In this document: positions 1 through 7,509 of the stretch, in pieces
Position numbering within the stretch: the first letter of the stretch is position 1
Layout: every line of letters starts with the position of its first letter
Source of the DNA: Promethearchaeota archaeon
Lineage (GTDB): Archaea; Asgardarchaeota; Lokiarchaeia; Sigyniarchaeales; SOKP01
DNA: 40,427 bases
Assembly (NCBI GenBank): GCA_004524535.1
Contig: SDNY01000019.1
Location: 1 to 40,427, forward strand
Direction of reading: 5' to 3'
The notes under the pieces: generated by a model
Database searches by the model: none
Told to the model about the DNA's origin: nothing
What the model saw: the letters and a program-made list of their open reading frames with translations, nothing else
Position numbers and translations under genes: made by a program

Positions 1-1
1 C

Positions 2-478
2 TCTTGGCCGTCCTACGATGAACAACTACTTACCCCAGAATCTGATTTTAAATGGAAGCTTATGAATAATATAATGGACGATATTAATAGCATTAAATTA
101 GCTATGAAAAAAGAAATATTAGAAGATATTTCAATCATTATAGCTGAAGACTGGAAATATAAATTCTATTCTCTCTTAATGTCTTCAATAGAAAAAACAA
201 AAAATCAAGGTGAACTCATGAAAAATATAATGAAAGAGGAGGAGTTAAGGAAACATAGCAAATATATTAGCAAAACCGTAGGAAAAATCTTAAAAAATAT
301 AGGAAAATATACTAAATTTACCATAACTCCTAATGAGGAATCTCAATTCTTCAGCGATATAAAGCCAATTATCGAGAAAAAGTATGGATGCACAGTCAAT
401 ATATATTTTGAAGGAGATTCAAAAGAAACTAAAGCTATTCAAGCTCTGCCAGGAAGACCTGCTTTAATTATTTCATGA
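2..478 (+). CDS. leuS: Leucyl-tRNA synthetase, C-terminal fragment (5' end outside window)
   Basis: The reading frame is open from base 2, upstream of the first ATG at 62, so this is the 3' end of a longer gene cut by the window edge. The first residues read SWPSYDEQLL, the conserved start of the archaeal/eukaryotic-type LeuRS C-terminal region. The end, with CTVNIYFEGD and IQALPGRPALII, matches the terminal domain that archaeal LeuRS uses to contact tRNA-Leu. The class I catalytic core (HIGH and KMSKS motifs) lies outside the window. The enzyme charges tRNA-Leu with leucine in the cytoplasm. Family assignment rests on recognised sequence pattern only. Confidence 0.85.
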   Translation, partial: SWPSYDEQLLTPESDFKWKLMNNIMDDINSIKLAMKKEILEDISIIIAEDWKYKFYSLLMSSIEKTKNQGELMKNIMKEEELRKHSKYISKTVGKILKNIGKYTKFTITPNEESQFFSDIKPIIEKKYGCTVNIYFEGDSKETKAIQALPGRPALIIS

Positions 479-592
479 AATTCTTATCTGAACCCTAAAA
501 ATTAAATTTTTATATTGTTATATTTTAATTAACAATGTAATTAGAGACATAGTTTTACTTCCCAGAAATCAATTAAATCAATTAATTTAACG

Positions 593-1192
593 ATGCTTAA
601 TTTAAACCTATTAGATCAAATATATTTTTTTAATATTGGAAAATATCAGACAAATGATACTTATTTTGAGTGGAATAATGCATCTCATCATAAATCCAGC
701 ATATTAGATGTGAGAATGACCAGAAATCCTCCAGTTAATAATATTTTTTATAGTATTTTAAAAGTAGATTTAAAAATTGTCTATTTCTTAAAAGATAAGG
801 TTGTGTTTTCAATAGGTTCAAATCCAGAAATTCAATCTCAGTTATTAGAGGCGATTTTAGAATATTTAATAGAAAAATTTTTCTTTATGTTTGATGAATC
901 TTTGCTCTTGACTTGTTATGGAGATGTTAGCAGTATTTTTAATAGTTTTACCTCTGTAGTAGAAAGCACCTTTAAAGATTACGATAGTCTCAACATTATT
1001 AAAACAGGATTAGTTACCTGTAAAGCTTGTAATAAAACTATCCCCGTAATAATAAAAAAGTCGTTAGTTGAAAATTCTAAGAAATCTAACATACCATTGG
1101 TATATAGCCATTCAGGTCATGCAATATTAATTTATTTCGATAAGCAATTCAAAATCAGAGGTAGTGAGCCGGTAGACGTCTCATTAGGTTAA
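593..1192 (+). CDS. Asgard-type protein with possible longin-like domain and CxxC-containing C-terminus
   Basis: 199 aa, no signal peptide or membrane segment. Residues ~50-135 alternate strands and helices (LKIVYFLKDKVVFSIG, then a long helix, then a short strand with GDVSSIFNSFTSVVES), a pattern resembling longin or sigma-adaptin folds. The C-terminal ~60 residues carry CKAC and a HSGHAILIYFD motif, suggesting a small beta domain that may bind metal through the CxxC. I do not recognise the exact family. The next gene in the same direction is another longin-like protein, which suggests a role around small GTPases or membrane traffic. That function is inference. Confidence 0.55.
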   Translation: MLNLNLLDQIYFFNIGKYQTNDTYFEWNNASHHKSSILDVRMTRNPPVNNIFYSILKVDLKIVYFLKDKVVFSIGSNPEIQSQLLEAILEYLIEKFFFMFDESLLLTCYGDVSSIFNSFTSVVESTFKDYDSLNIIKTGLVTCKACNKTIPVIIKKSLVENSKKSNIPLVYSHSGHAILIYFDKQFKIRGSEPVDVSLG

Positions 1193-1288
1193 AAAATTTG
1201 TTTAATTTAGAGAACAATAAAGGCAATTCTATTATTAAAATCTCTTTGAATTTTTTAGTTATTAACACAAATTAATTTCAATTCGTTT

Positions 1289-1321
1289 AAATTTATATAT
1301 TTAAATTATATATATAAATAA
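1289..1321 (+). promoter_or_regulatory. AT-rich TATA-like stretch upstream of the 286-aa gene
   Basis: A run of alternating A and T with several TTTATATA-like stretches lies ~35-65 bp before the ATG at 1355, where an archaeal TATA box would be expected if the leader is short. The background is very AT-rich, so the match is only suggestive. Confidence 0.3.
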
Positions 1322-1354
1322 AATAGATTTATTCAATTCAAGTAATTATTATTT

Positions 1355-2215
1355 ATGACAATTTACAGCATATCAGTAATTACAAGCTCCGGTTATCCTT
1401 ACTATAATAAAGATATCAGAGATTTACCCGAAGGAATTAAGTTATATCAGAGATTTTTTGATTTCACTGAAATTGAAAATACACCTTACAATCCAAACGG
1501 TGCTGTTTTTGAGTTAAATGCTGGGCTTGTCTCTGCGTTATTTGGATTTGCTAAAAATTTAAATAAAGAAATCAGAACCCTTGAGTTTAAATCCGTAAAA
1601 AGAGAAAATGATAAAGAAAATTTAGAAGAGAAAAATAAATATAAAGGAAATGTTTTAATTACTGCTCAAACTGAAACTTACTTGCTACATAAATCTGTTA
1701 GAGCAAAAATCGACCTTATATATAACTCAATTATCTCTCATAAAATTCCTCTCCAATCCGCTGAAATAATCAATGAAAATGAAGAGAAAAAAATTATTGA
1801 TATTTTGACTGATGCTAGCGCAAGAAATCGTGTTAATAATCATAAAAAAGACATACAAAACCTATCAAAAAAGTTTTTAACAGAAACTGGAAAGTATGGA
1901 TTATTTAATATTATCATAACCTCGTTTGATCTAAGTCCTATTGCTGTTTTTGGGGAAAAATACACTTTCAAAGAAATAGAAATAATATTAAGAAATATGG
2001 GGGATATACCAAATATAAGACCTATGGAATGGGAGCATCGCCAGAGCTTCTATAAGGATAATCAACTATGGGTCTATCTTATTAATTCAGCTATAGGAGT
2101 TACGGTCGATGGATTGTTTGAACCTTATTTTTACCTTTTATTTACTGATTTTGAATCTTATCTAGGGGAGTTCCCTGCAAAACTCACAAATAGCTTTAAT
2201 TATATACTTGGTTAA
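1355..2215 (+). CDS. Longin-like domain protein (Asgard)
   Basis: 286 aa. The N-terminus (IYSISVITSSGYPYYNKDI) has the first two strands typical of longin/TRAPP-sybindin folds. It is followed by GLVSALFGFAKNLNKEI, the helix seen in Asgard longin-like proteins, and then a strand around NVLITAQTETYLL. The C-terminal ~130 residues are mixed alpha/beta and not recognised. Longin-fold proteins serve as GTPase regulators or trafficking adaptors in eukaryotes and are numerous in Asgard genomes. Here the partner is unknown. The gene follows the CxxC longin-like gene in the same direction with a 162-bp gap, so it probably has its own promoter. Confidence 0.55.
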   Translation: MTIYSISVITSSGYPYYNKDIRDLPEGIKLYQRFFDFTEIENTPYNPNGAVFELNAGLVSALFGFAKNLNKEIRTLEFKSVKRENDKENLEEKNKYKGNVLITAQTETYLLHKSVRAKIDLIYNSIISHKIPLQSAEIINENEEKKIIDILTDASARNRVNNHKKDIQNLSKKFLTETGKYGLFNIIITSFDLSPIAVFGEKYTFKEIEIILRNMGDIPNIRPMEWEHRQSFYKDNQLWVYLINSAIGVTVDGLFEPYFYLLFTDFESYLGEFPAKLTNSFNYILG

Positions 2216-2229
2216 AAATTGTCAATTTG

Positions 2230-3000
2230 TTATAATCTAGTTTTATCAGCAGCCTTTATTATAGCGAATAATGAATCTACTTGGAGTGAAGCACCACCTA
2301 CTAATCCTCCATCAATATTTCCTTGTCTAAATAGTTCCTCGGCGTTATTAGGCTTAATTGACCCACCATATTGAATTCTAACAGAATCAGTTGTCTCTTT
2401 ATCGTATCTTTGAGTTAAAAGTTCACGAATAAACGCGTGAATCTCTTCTGCTTGTTCAGGAGTCGCTGTTTTTCCTGTACCTATTGCCCAAATTGGCTCG
2501 TAAGCTATTACTGTTCTTATCATTTCTTCTCTTGTAATCTCTTTAAATGTTCTATCCATCTGAGTTTGGATTATTTCTTTCGTTTTTCCAGCTTCTCTTT
2601 CTTCTAAATGCTCTCCTATACACACTATCGGACTCAAATCCATTGATAATGCTTTTTTAAGCTTTTTATTAATAAGCGCATCTGTCTCTTTGAAAATATT
2701 TCTTCTTTCGCTGTGGCCGAGGATTACATATTCACATCCTATAGCTTTCAAAAAAGTTGGAGAAATCTCTCCCGTATAAGCGCCCTTCTCTTCAAAATAC
2801 ATGTTTTGAGCTCCTAATTTAATATTTGTGCTTTCTAAAATCTCTTTTACGGCATATAGAGCAGTAAACGGTGGAGAGATTACAATGTCAACGGATTGGA
2901 TATCTTTAACCAGTGGTATCAATTGCTTTAACATTTCTGATGCTTCGGCTGGAGATCCCCTATTCATTTTCCAATTGCCCCCTATAATTGGCTTTCTCAT
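2230..3000 (-). CDS. tpiA: Triosephosphate isomerase
   Basis: 256 aa, cytosolic TIM barrel that interconverts dihydroxyacetone phosphate and glyceraldehyde 3-phosphate in glycolysis and gluconeogenesis. Visible motifs are GGNWKMN with the catalytic Lys near residue 13, VILGHSERR with the catalytic His, AYEPIWAIGTG with the catalytic Glu, and the phosphate-binding QYGGSIKP. The length is that of bacterial and eukaryotic enzymes (~250 aa) rather than the shorter (~225 aa) typical archaeal form, which suggests a bacterial-type gene. The start (ATG at 3000) directly precedes RKPIIGGNWKMN, as usual for the family. The gene is convergent with the upstream longin-like gene. Confidence 0.96.
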   Translation of the reverse strand: MRKPIIGGNWKMNRGSPAEASEMLKQLIPLVKDIQSVDIVISPPFTALYAVKEILESTNIKLGAQNMYFEEKGAYTGEISPTFLKAIGCEYVILGHSERRNIFKETDALINKKLKKALSMDLSPIVCIGEHLEEREAGKTKEIIQTQMDRTFKEITREEMIRTVIAYEPIWAIGTGKTATPEQAEEIHAFIRELLTQRYDKETTDSVRIQYGGSIKPNNAEELFRQGNIDGGLVGGASLQVDSLFAIIKAADKTRL

Positions 3001-3031
3001 TAATAATTACCTCATATAAGAAAATTTTACT

Positions 3032-3233
3032 TAAAAATTGAAATAATTCGTTATATTCAATTAAGTTTTAAACTCTATAAAATTCTAATGAAAATTTATT
3101 AATAAATAGTCTTTAAGAAAAAGTGGAAAAAATTTATTCTTTCTTCGGAAGCTTCTCTGTTAATTTTGTTGCTGTTAATAACTTTTTCACTTCATCCATA
3201 TCAGGAGGTATCACTGCGGGTAATCCTGATTGT
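3032..3233. repeat. Direct repeat copy A (partner at 5684-5885)
   Basis: This ~202-bp block matches 5684-5885 in the same orientation with 14 mismatches counted by eye (~93% identity) and no gaps. It holds the last ~32 codons of an hdrC-like gene plus its 3' flank. Together with copy B it brackets 2.45 kb containing the first LRR gene and a small unknown gene. Confidence 0.9.
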
Positions 3234-3239
3234 ATTGTA
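3134..3239 (-). pseudogene. Truncated hdrC-like tail
   Basis: On the minus strand this reads LPAVIPPDMDEVKKLL and continues to a stop at 3134-3136, almost the same C-terminus as the intact hdrC-like gene at 5786-6289. Homology stops at 3233, so no iron-sulfur part remains. Of 11 mismatches to the intact gene within the coding part, nine fall at codon third positions, so the source diverged as a working gene before being cut down. Confidence 0.8.
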
Positions 3240-3240
3240 C

Positions 3241-3312
3241 GAAAAAGGATATTATTATATTTATGACGCATATCCACAATATGAGGATTTTGATGGGTGG
3301 AATGAACTCTAA
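3241..3312 (+). pseudogene. Possible 3' remnant of an unidentified plus-strand gene
   Basis: Directly after the repeat the plus strand encodes EKGYYYIYDAYPQYEDFDGW then NEL and a stop, with protein-like composition but no start codon or upstream continuation beyond the repeat edge. It looks like the last 23 codons of a gene whose front was replaced. It touches the 3' end of the LRR gene. A chance open stretch cannot be excluded. Confidence 0.3.
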
Positions 3313-4919
3313 TTAAAAAGAAGACGATTTATCTTTTTTAGACTTGAAATCGTATCAGGAACTTCTTCAATAGAATTTATCTTTAATCTCAGCACTTCAA
3401 GGGAATTTAATTGAGAAATTACAGAGGGAAATTCATTGAATTGATTTTGGCTTAATTCCAATTCCTTTAGGAGTTTAAGATTACTCATTGAAGACGGCAG
3501 AGAAGTCAACCTATTTTTTAATAAATTTATTTTTTGCAGTTGAGTAAGCTTACCAATACTATCGGGGATTTCATTAAGGTCACATCCTTTTAAATTAAGA
3601 TCAACGATTCTTTTATTAACTATTCTCCTTCTTAGTAAATTTAGTTTAGGGGATAGGTCTAAGAAAAAAGGAATTTCGCTTTCTATTAAGATTTTTTTGA
3701 GGAATTTTTCGCTTTCATAAAATTCTTTTGCTTCTTGTATACCTAATTTTATCAGTTTTTCGAGAAATTTGGGGGCGATATCGAGATACTCTTCTGCTAT
3801 ATGTTCATAATCGATATCTCTAAAAAGTGCAGTGATATCCTCGATGCTATATTCATCTAATACGCCGCGTGTGATCTCATTCGCAATTTCATAAAAATCA
3901 AAATCAGTCTTTATCAAGTTGGCAATTAAATCTTTATATAGCTCTTTTAAATTGGGAGCCCCTAAGTACTTTAAATGTTTGAACAGAGTAAGCGCTTCTT
4001 TATGTTCCATAATATAGTTATAGTCTATCATATCAAATAACATCAATTTATCTTCTCTGTCAAGGAGATGTATCTGTCCGTGTATAATTAGGGATACTAT
4101 TTCTGAATTATTTCCGCTCTTGAACTTTTCGAAGATCCAATCCCTATAAAAGTTCTTAGCATTTGGTGCTTTTAATAATATTAATCTATTAAAGACTTGA
4201 TGACAGTAAGGATCCTCTCTTAAAATTAGACCATAATCAAAATTTTCAAATAAACGATTCAAATCATCACGATTAAGAGCTCGAATGTAGTTACTCTCGA
4301 TTAGGTTTTTAATGACAGGATAATCATAATGGTTAAGACTAAATAGAAATCTGTTTTTATTTATTCTAACTGTTCCTAATCTTGCATAGCAAATATGAAG
4401 ACCAATTAGAATGCCCGGCATTTGTCTTATAATAGATTCAAGATCAAGATCTTCAAATAGAGTTTCGATTTCCTCAGTATTTAAATAATCCAAATAACGC
4501 TCACAAAGTAAAAATTCAATGACAGAAGGGTGTCCACTTTTGACTCTTTTCGCAATCTCATCTTTGAAAACTCTTTTTGCTAACGGATCTCCTATTTGGG
4601 TTAATTTTTTTAATAAGGGAAATGCTAAATTTGAATGAAGGAGTCGAGTATCATAATTATTTTCTACCCATACCTGCAAATTTGAACAATGTACCCAGAA
4701 TCGTGTTTCAGGCGGGATATCTATTGGTAATGAAGGATCCAAATGTTCCGCCATTTCATCTACTGATTCGATATTTTCAAGAAAATCTTCCAATTTATAG
4801 ACAGTTTTCCTTATCAAGACATACTTACACTGAATAAATTTTTTGCCCTCTATATAAATATTAGTTCTACTATTCTCTAATTTCAGCGTGATATACTCAT
4901 TAACCTTAAACTCTCCCAT
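3309..4919 (-). CDS. Leucine-rich-repeat protein with Asgard N-terminal domain (paralogue 1)
   Basis: 536 aa, no signal peptide. Residues 1-~150 form a domain shared with the paralogue at 26160-27533: a beta-rich start (FKVNEYITLKLE, TNIYIEG), then PPETRFWVHCSNLQVWVE and LLHSNLAFPLLKKL. Residues ~150-425 are all-helical with HEAT-like or ankyrin-like repeating segments of ~45-50 residues (pattern Y.YI...ALTLFKHLKYLGAP.LKELYKDLI). Residues ~428-536 hold about four LRRs of the L..L.L..N.L..LP..I type. Such LRR proteins usually bind other proteins. The helical block is absent from the second paralogue, so the two share ends but not the middle. No GTPase domain is visible. Confidence 0.75.
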   Translation of the reverse strand: MGEFKVNEYITLKLENSRTNIYIEGKKFIQCKYVLIRKTVYKLEDFLENIESVDEMAEHLDPSLPIDIPPETRFWVHCSNLQVWVENNYDTRLLHSNLAFPLLKKLTQIGDPLAKRVFKDEIAKRVKSGHPSVIEFLLCERYLDYLNTEEIETLFEDLDLESIIRQMPGILIGLHICYARLGTVRINKNRFLFSLNHYDYPVIKNLIESNYIRALNRDDLNRLFENFDYGLILREDPYCHQVFNRLILLKAPNAKNFYRDWIFEKFKSGNNSEIVSLIIHGQIHLLDREDKLMLFDMIDYNYIMEHKEALTLFKHLKYLGAPNLKELYKDLIANLIKTDFDFYEIANEITRGVLDEYSIEDITALFRDIDYEHIAEEYLDIAPKFLEKLIKLGIQEAKEFYESEKFLKKILIESEIPFFLDLSPKLNLLRRRIVNKRIVDLNLKGCDLNEIPDSIGKLTQLQKINLLKNRLTSLPSSMSNLKLLKELELSQNQFNEFPSVISQLNSLEVLRLKINSIEEVPDTISSLKKINRLLFN

Positions 4920-5102
4920 CTTTTTAAAAAATAATTTTTCTAACTATTCTATGATAGTATCAGAATTCAAAAATTTTAATTTAACCTCCTTGAGAATTTT
5001 TCCATTCACAAGTTATTTTACTAATAAGTTATATTTTTTTACTTTGAATTGTATCTTTCTCATAGAAGGAAATATTTTTTTAAATCATATGGGAGAAGAG
5101 AA

Positions 5103-5624
5103 ATGCAAAAAACAATGTCTCAAATTATGAAAAAACTTACAGATGATCCTTTTTGGTTTGATGAGGAAGAAATGCTAGAAGCCATTGAACAATATGGCCA
5201 ACCACTATTAGATTTTTTACTTAATCTAGTGGTAGTACAAGATAGTGGAGAAATATTGTTAAACCGTATTGTTATAGGTTTTTTAATGACATTTTATAAA
5301 GACACACGTCAAACGGTTCTCACCAAAATTAGAAAGAGTCTTCCCAATTTACGTTTTGGAGGTTATGAATGGGGATTTAATGATGCAATTTATTCGATTT
5401 ATGCCACCCTAGGGGGTGAGATACTTCTAAGATGGTTAGATGGATTTAAAGATTTTTATGCAATTACTCTTAGTAAATCTGACATGCCCGACATGCCCCC
5501 TATTGAAACTATTCAGAGGGCAATCTCTGATTGTAAAGATAATGAAAATCCTAACCTTCAAGAAATAATCAAGAGTGTAAAGAAAAAGATTAACGATTTT
5601 TTTAATTCTTTTGGTTTACCCTGA
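5103..5624 (+). CDS. Hypothetical protein, 173 aa
   Basis: I do not recognise this protein. It is mostly helical, soluble and acidic near the N-terminus (DDPFWFDEEEMLEAIEQ), with a conserved-looking centre (RFGGYEWGFNDAIYSIY) and a basic helical tail. An open frame reaches an upstream ATG at 5049, but I prefer 5103 because a GGAG sits seven bases before it. The gene lies head-to-head with the LRR gene (divergent) and tail-to-tail with hdrC. It belongs to the segment bracketed by the two direct repeats. Confidence 0.6.
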   Translation: MQKTMSQIMKKLTDDPFWFDEEEMLEAIEQYGQPLLDFLLNLVVVQDSGEILLNRIVIGFLMTFYKDTRQTVLTKIRKSLPNLRFGGYEWGFNDAIYSIYATLGGEILLRWLDGFKDFYAITLSKSDMPDMPPIETIQRAISDCKDNENPNLQEIIKSVKKKINDFFNSFGLP

Positions 5625-5683
5625 AGAATTATGGTCTTTACTTCTTTTTAATGAAGTCAAATCGTTTAAATAAAAATTATACA

Positions 5684-5885
5684 TAAAAATTGAAATAATT
5701 AGTTATATTCAATTAAGTTTTAAAATCTATAAAATTCTAATGAAAATTTATTTATAAATAGTCTTTAAGAAAAAGTGGAAAAAATTTATTCTGTCTTTGG
5801 GAGTTTTTCAGTTAATTTTGTTGCTGTTAATAACTTCTTTACTTCATCCATATCAGGAGGCATCACTGCTGGTAATCCTAATTGT
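5684..5885. repeat. Direct repeat copy B (partner at 3032-3233)
   Basis: Second copy of the ~202-bp block. It covers the 3' end of the intact hdrC-like gene and ~100 bp of downstream noncoding sequence. The noncoding half differs from copy A at only three positions, against eleven in the coding half, which is the reverse of normal decay. Confidence 0.9.
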
Positions 5886-6289
5886 TCACGTCTTCTTTCA
5901 ATCGCGGGTTGGCTTGGTATGGCTTTACCATGCTCTAATACTGTTGAAGCTTGGCCTGTGTAATGTTCAGGAGCCTCGCCTCTCTCTACACTCATGTTTT
6001 TTAGAATTGTGAAGATCTCCGTCAGTTCTACTTTCTGAGGGCAAACCTCGTCGCATGTGTCGCACACAGTGCAGCCCCAAATGTTAAAAGCGTTTTCCTT
6101 TCCAAATATTTTTTCTTTTAATCCCAATAGGGCATCTAAAATTAGTCTTCTTGGATTATATCGACCTTCTGTAACTAGAGCCACAGGACATGCACCGGAG
6201 CACGTTGCGCATTGATAACAAAAACTTAAAGTTCCTCCAATCTCGTTTCCGAGAATCTGGTTTCGAAATTCAAAATCTAAAGTAGCCAT
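5786..6289 (-). CDS. hdrC: Heterodisulfide reductase subunit C-like 4Fe-4S protein
   Basis: 167 aa with two classical [4Fe-4S] motifs: CYQCATCSGACP near residues 23-34 and CTVCDTCDEVCPQ near 74-86. The rest resembles HdrC (a YNPRRLILDALLG segment between the clusters and EHYTGQASTVLEHGKAIPS after them). HdrC passes electrons between flavin-based electron-bifurcating HdrA and the disulfide reductase HdrB. Neither HdrA nor HdrB is in this window, so the partner must be elsewhere. The gene is divergent from a thioredoxin gene across a 169-bp gap, a suggestive but unproven thiol-redox link. Confidence 0.88.
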   Translation of the reverse strand: MATLDFEFRNQILGNEIGGTLSFCYQCATCSGACPVALVTEGRYNPRRLILDALLGLKEKIFGKENAFNIWGCTVCDTCDEVCPQKVELTEIFTILKNMSVERGEAPEHYTGQASTVLEHGKAIPSQPAIERRREQLGLPAVMPPDMDEVKKLLTATKLTEKLPKTE

Positions 6290-6458
6290 TTTAATAATAT
6301 TAATAATTTTTATTAATTAATGTAATGAATTATTTTTGAATTTTAAAATTATTTCTTTTCAATTTTTAATATCCTTATTTTAAATAAATAAAAAGAATAA
6401 AAGTGAGAAAACACTTAAATGAATTATAAATCTATTAACAATTTTAAGTGAATATTAA

Positions 6459-6803
6459 ATGAATATTGAAGAACTGAAGTCAGTCGGAATTGATGCCCCT
6501 GCGGAAGGGAAGCTTTTGATTGATGTGTATACTAATTGGTGCGGACCATGCAAATTTGTTGCTCCTATCCTTCATAAACTTAGGGATGAAGGGCTTATAA
6601 AACTCATTCAAGTTGATCTTGATCAAAATCGTCCTTTAGGTGAAAAGTTTGGAATAACGGCTATCCCTACATTATTATTTTTCAAAGACGGTGAACTTTT
6701 GAATGGCATTATTGAGATCCAAGGACAGCAGCTTGTAAAAGATGGAATAATGGTTGGAGCTGCTGGAGAAGCAATTCTCCGTGAGATCATTAATAAAATG
6801 TAA
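6459..6803 (+). CDS. Thioredoxin-like protein
   Basis: 114 aa with the thioredoxin active site WCGPCKF near residues 30-36, followed by the cis-proline motif AIPTLLFFKDGE. Thioredoxins reduce protein disulfides in the cytoplasm using electrons from a reductase that is not in this window. There is no signal peptide. It is divergent from the hdrC-like gene. The fold and the active site are unambiguous, but the particular substrate is unknown. Confidence 0.92.
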   Translation: MNIEELKSVGIDAPAEGKLLIDVYTNWCGPCKFVAPILHKLRDEGLIKLIQVDLDQNRPLGEKFGITAIPTLLFFKDGELLNGIIEIQGQQLVKDGIMVGAAGEAILREIINKM

Positions 6804-6995
6804 ATTAGAAGATTTCTTATTTTAAATTTATTTTTTCTATTTTGAAATTTAATGAAATATTAAATTGTATGAAGATTTATTAGAAGAAATCTTTTTAGAT
6901 TAGATATTTATAATATTTTTAATTAGATTAAAAGCTTTAAAACTGATCGTTATTTTACATTTATAATTTAATATAATTAACAATAATAATCGATT

Positions 6996-7505
6996 ATGAG
7001 CTATACAAGAAGTGATCTTTTCTTAGCAGAAGCAGCAATGAACCAAATGCGTAATAGCATCTATTTTCTTGCCCGTCTTATGGAAAAAAAGGGGAATATA
7101 GATATCATTGGAAGATTAAGAACTATGGGGCGCAATATTGCAAGAACTTTTATTAAATATTGGAAGCCAATAGAAATAGTAAATGGATCAAATATAAAAG
7201 ATGTTTTACAAACAATTTATCAAAAAATAGTAAATAGCTCTATTTCAATCGAAGTCAACAGTGAAGAGAAGATAATTATAATTAAAGATTATAAATGTTC
7301 ACTCTGTAAATATAATTACAAGGATATTAATATTGCAGGGTGCGAAATATTATTAGGATTAGTATCTGAACTTATTTTCCTTATAAATAATGAATTAAAA
7401 GATCCTTCGATCATTTTCTTGGAACCATATAAAGTTGAAGAATCAAGGGCCCGTGGAGATAATTTATGCTTACACGTTTTTAAATATAAAATAGGAGGTT
7501 CTTGA
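6996..7505 (+). CDS. V4R / TRAPP (Bet3)-like domain protein
   Basis: 169 aa. The long helix near residues 25-60 (LMEKKGNIDIIGRLRTMGRNIARTF, split) resembles the first half of Bet3/V4R folds. It is followed by strand IEVNSEEKIIIIKDY, then CSLCKYNYKDINIAGCE and a helix, then a closing strand ARGDNLCLHVFKYKI, like the GD..C.F.I ending of V4R domains. V4R domains bind small hydrophobic ligands and are related to eukaryotic TRAPP core subunits. The stop is four bases before the ATG of the next gene, which carries a second such domain, so the two are very likely cotranscribed and may form a heteromer (inference). Confidence 0.6.
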   Translation: MSYTRSDLFLAEAAMNQMRNSIYFLARLMEKKGNIDIIGRLRTMGRNIARTFIKYWKPIEIVNGSNIKDVLQTIYQKIVNSSISIEVNSEEKIIIIKDYKCSLCKYNYKDINIAGCEILLGLVSELIFLINNELKDPSIIFLEPYKVEESRARGDNLCLHVFKYKIGGS

Positions 7506-7509
7506 ACTC

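Noticed and set aside
3241-3312. A functional small protein gene here
   Set aside because: There is no start codon, and the frame runs out of the repeat edge. It is kept only as a possible remnant.
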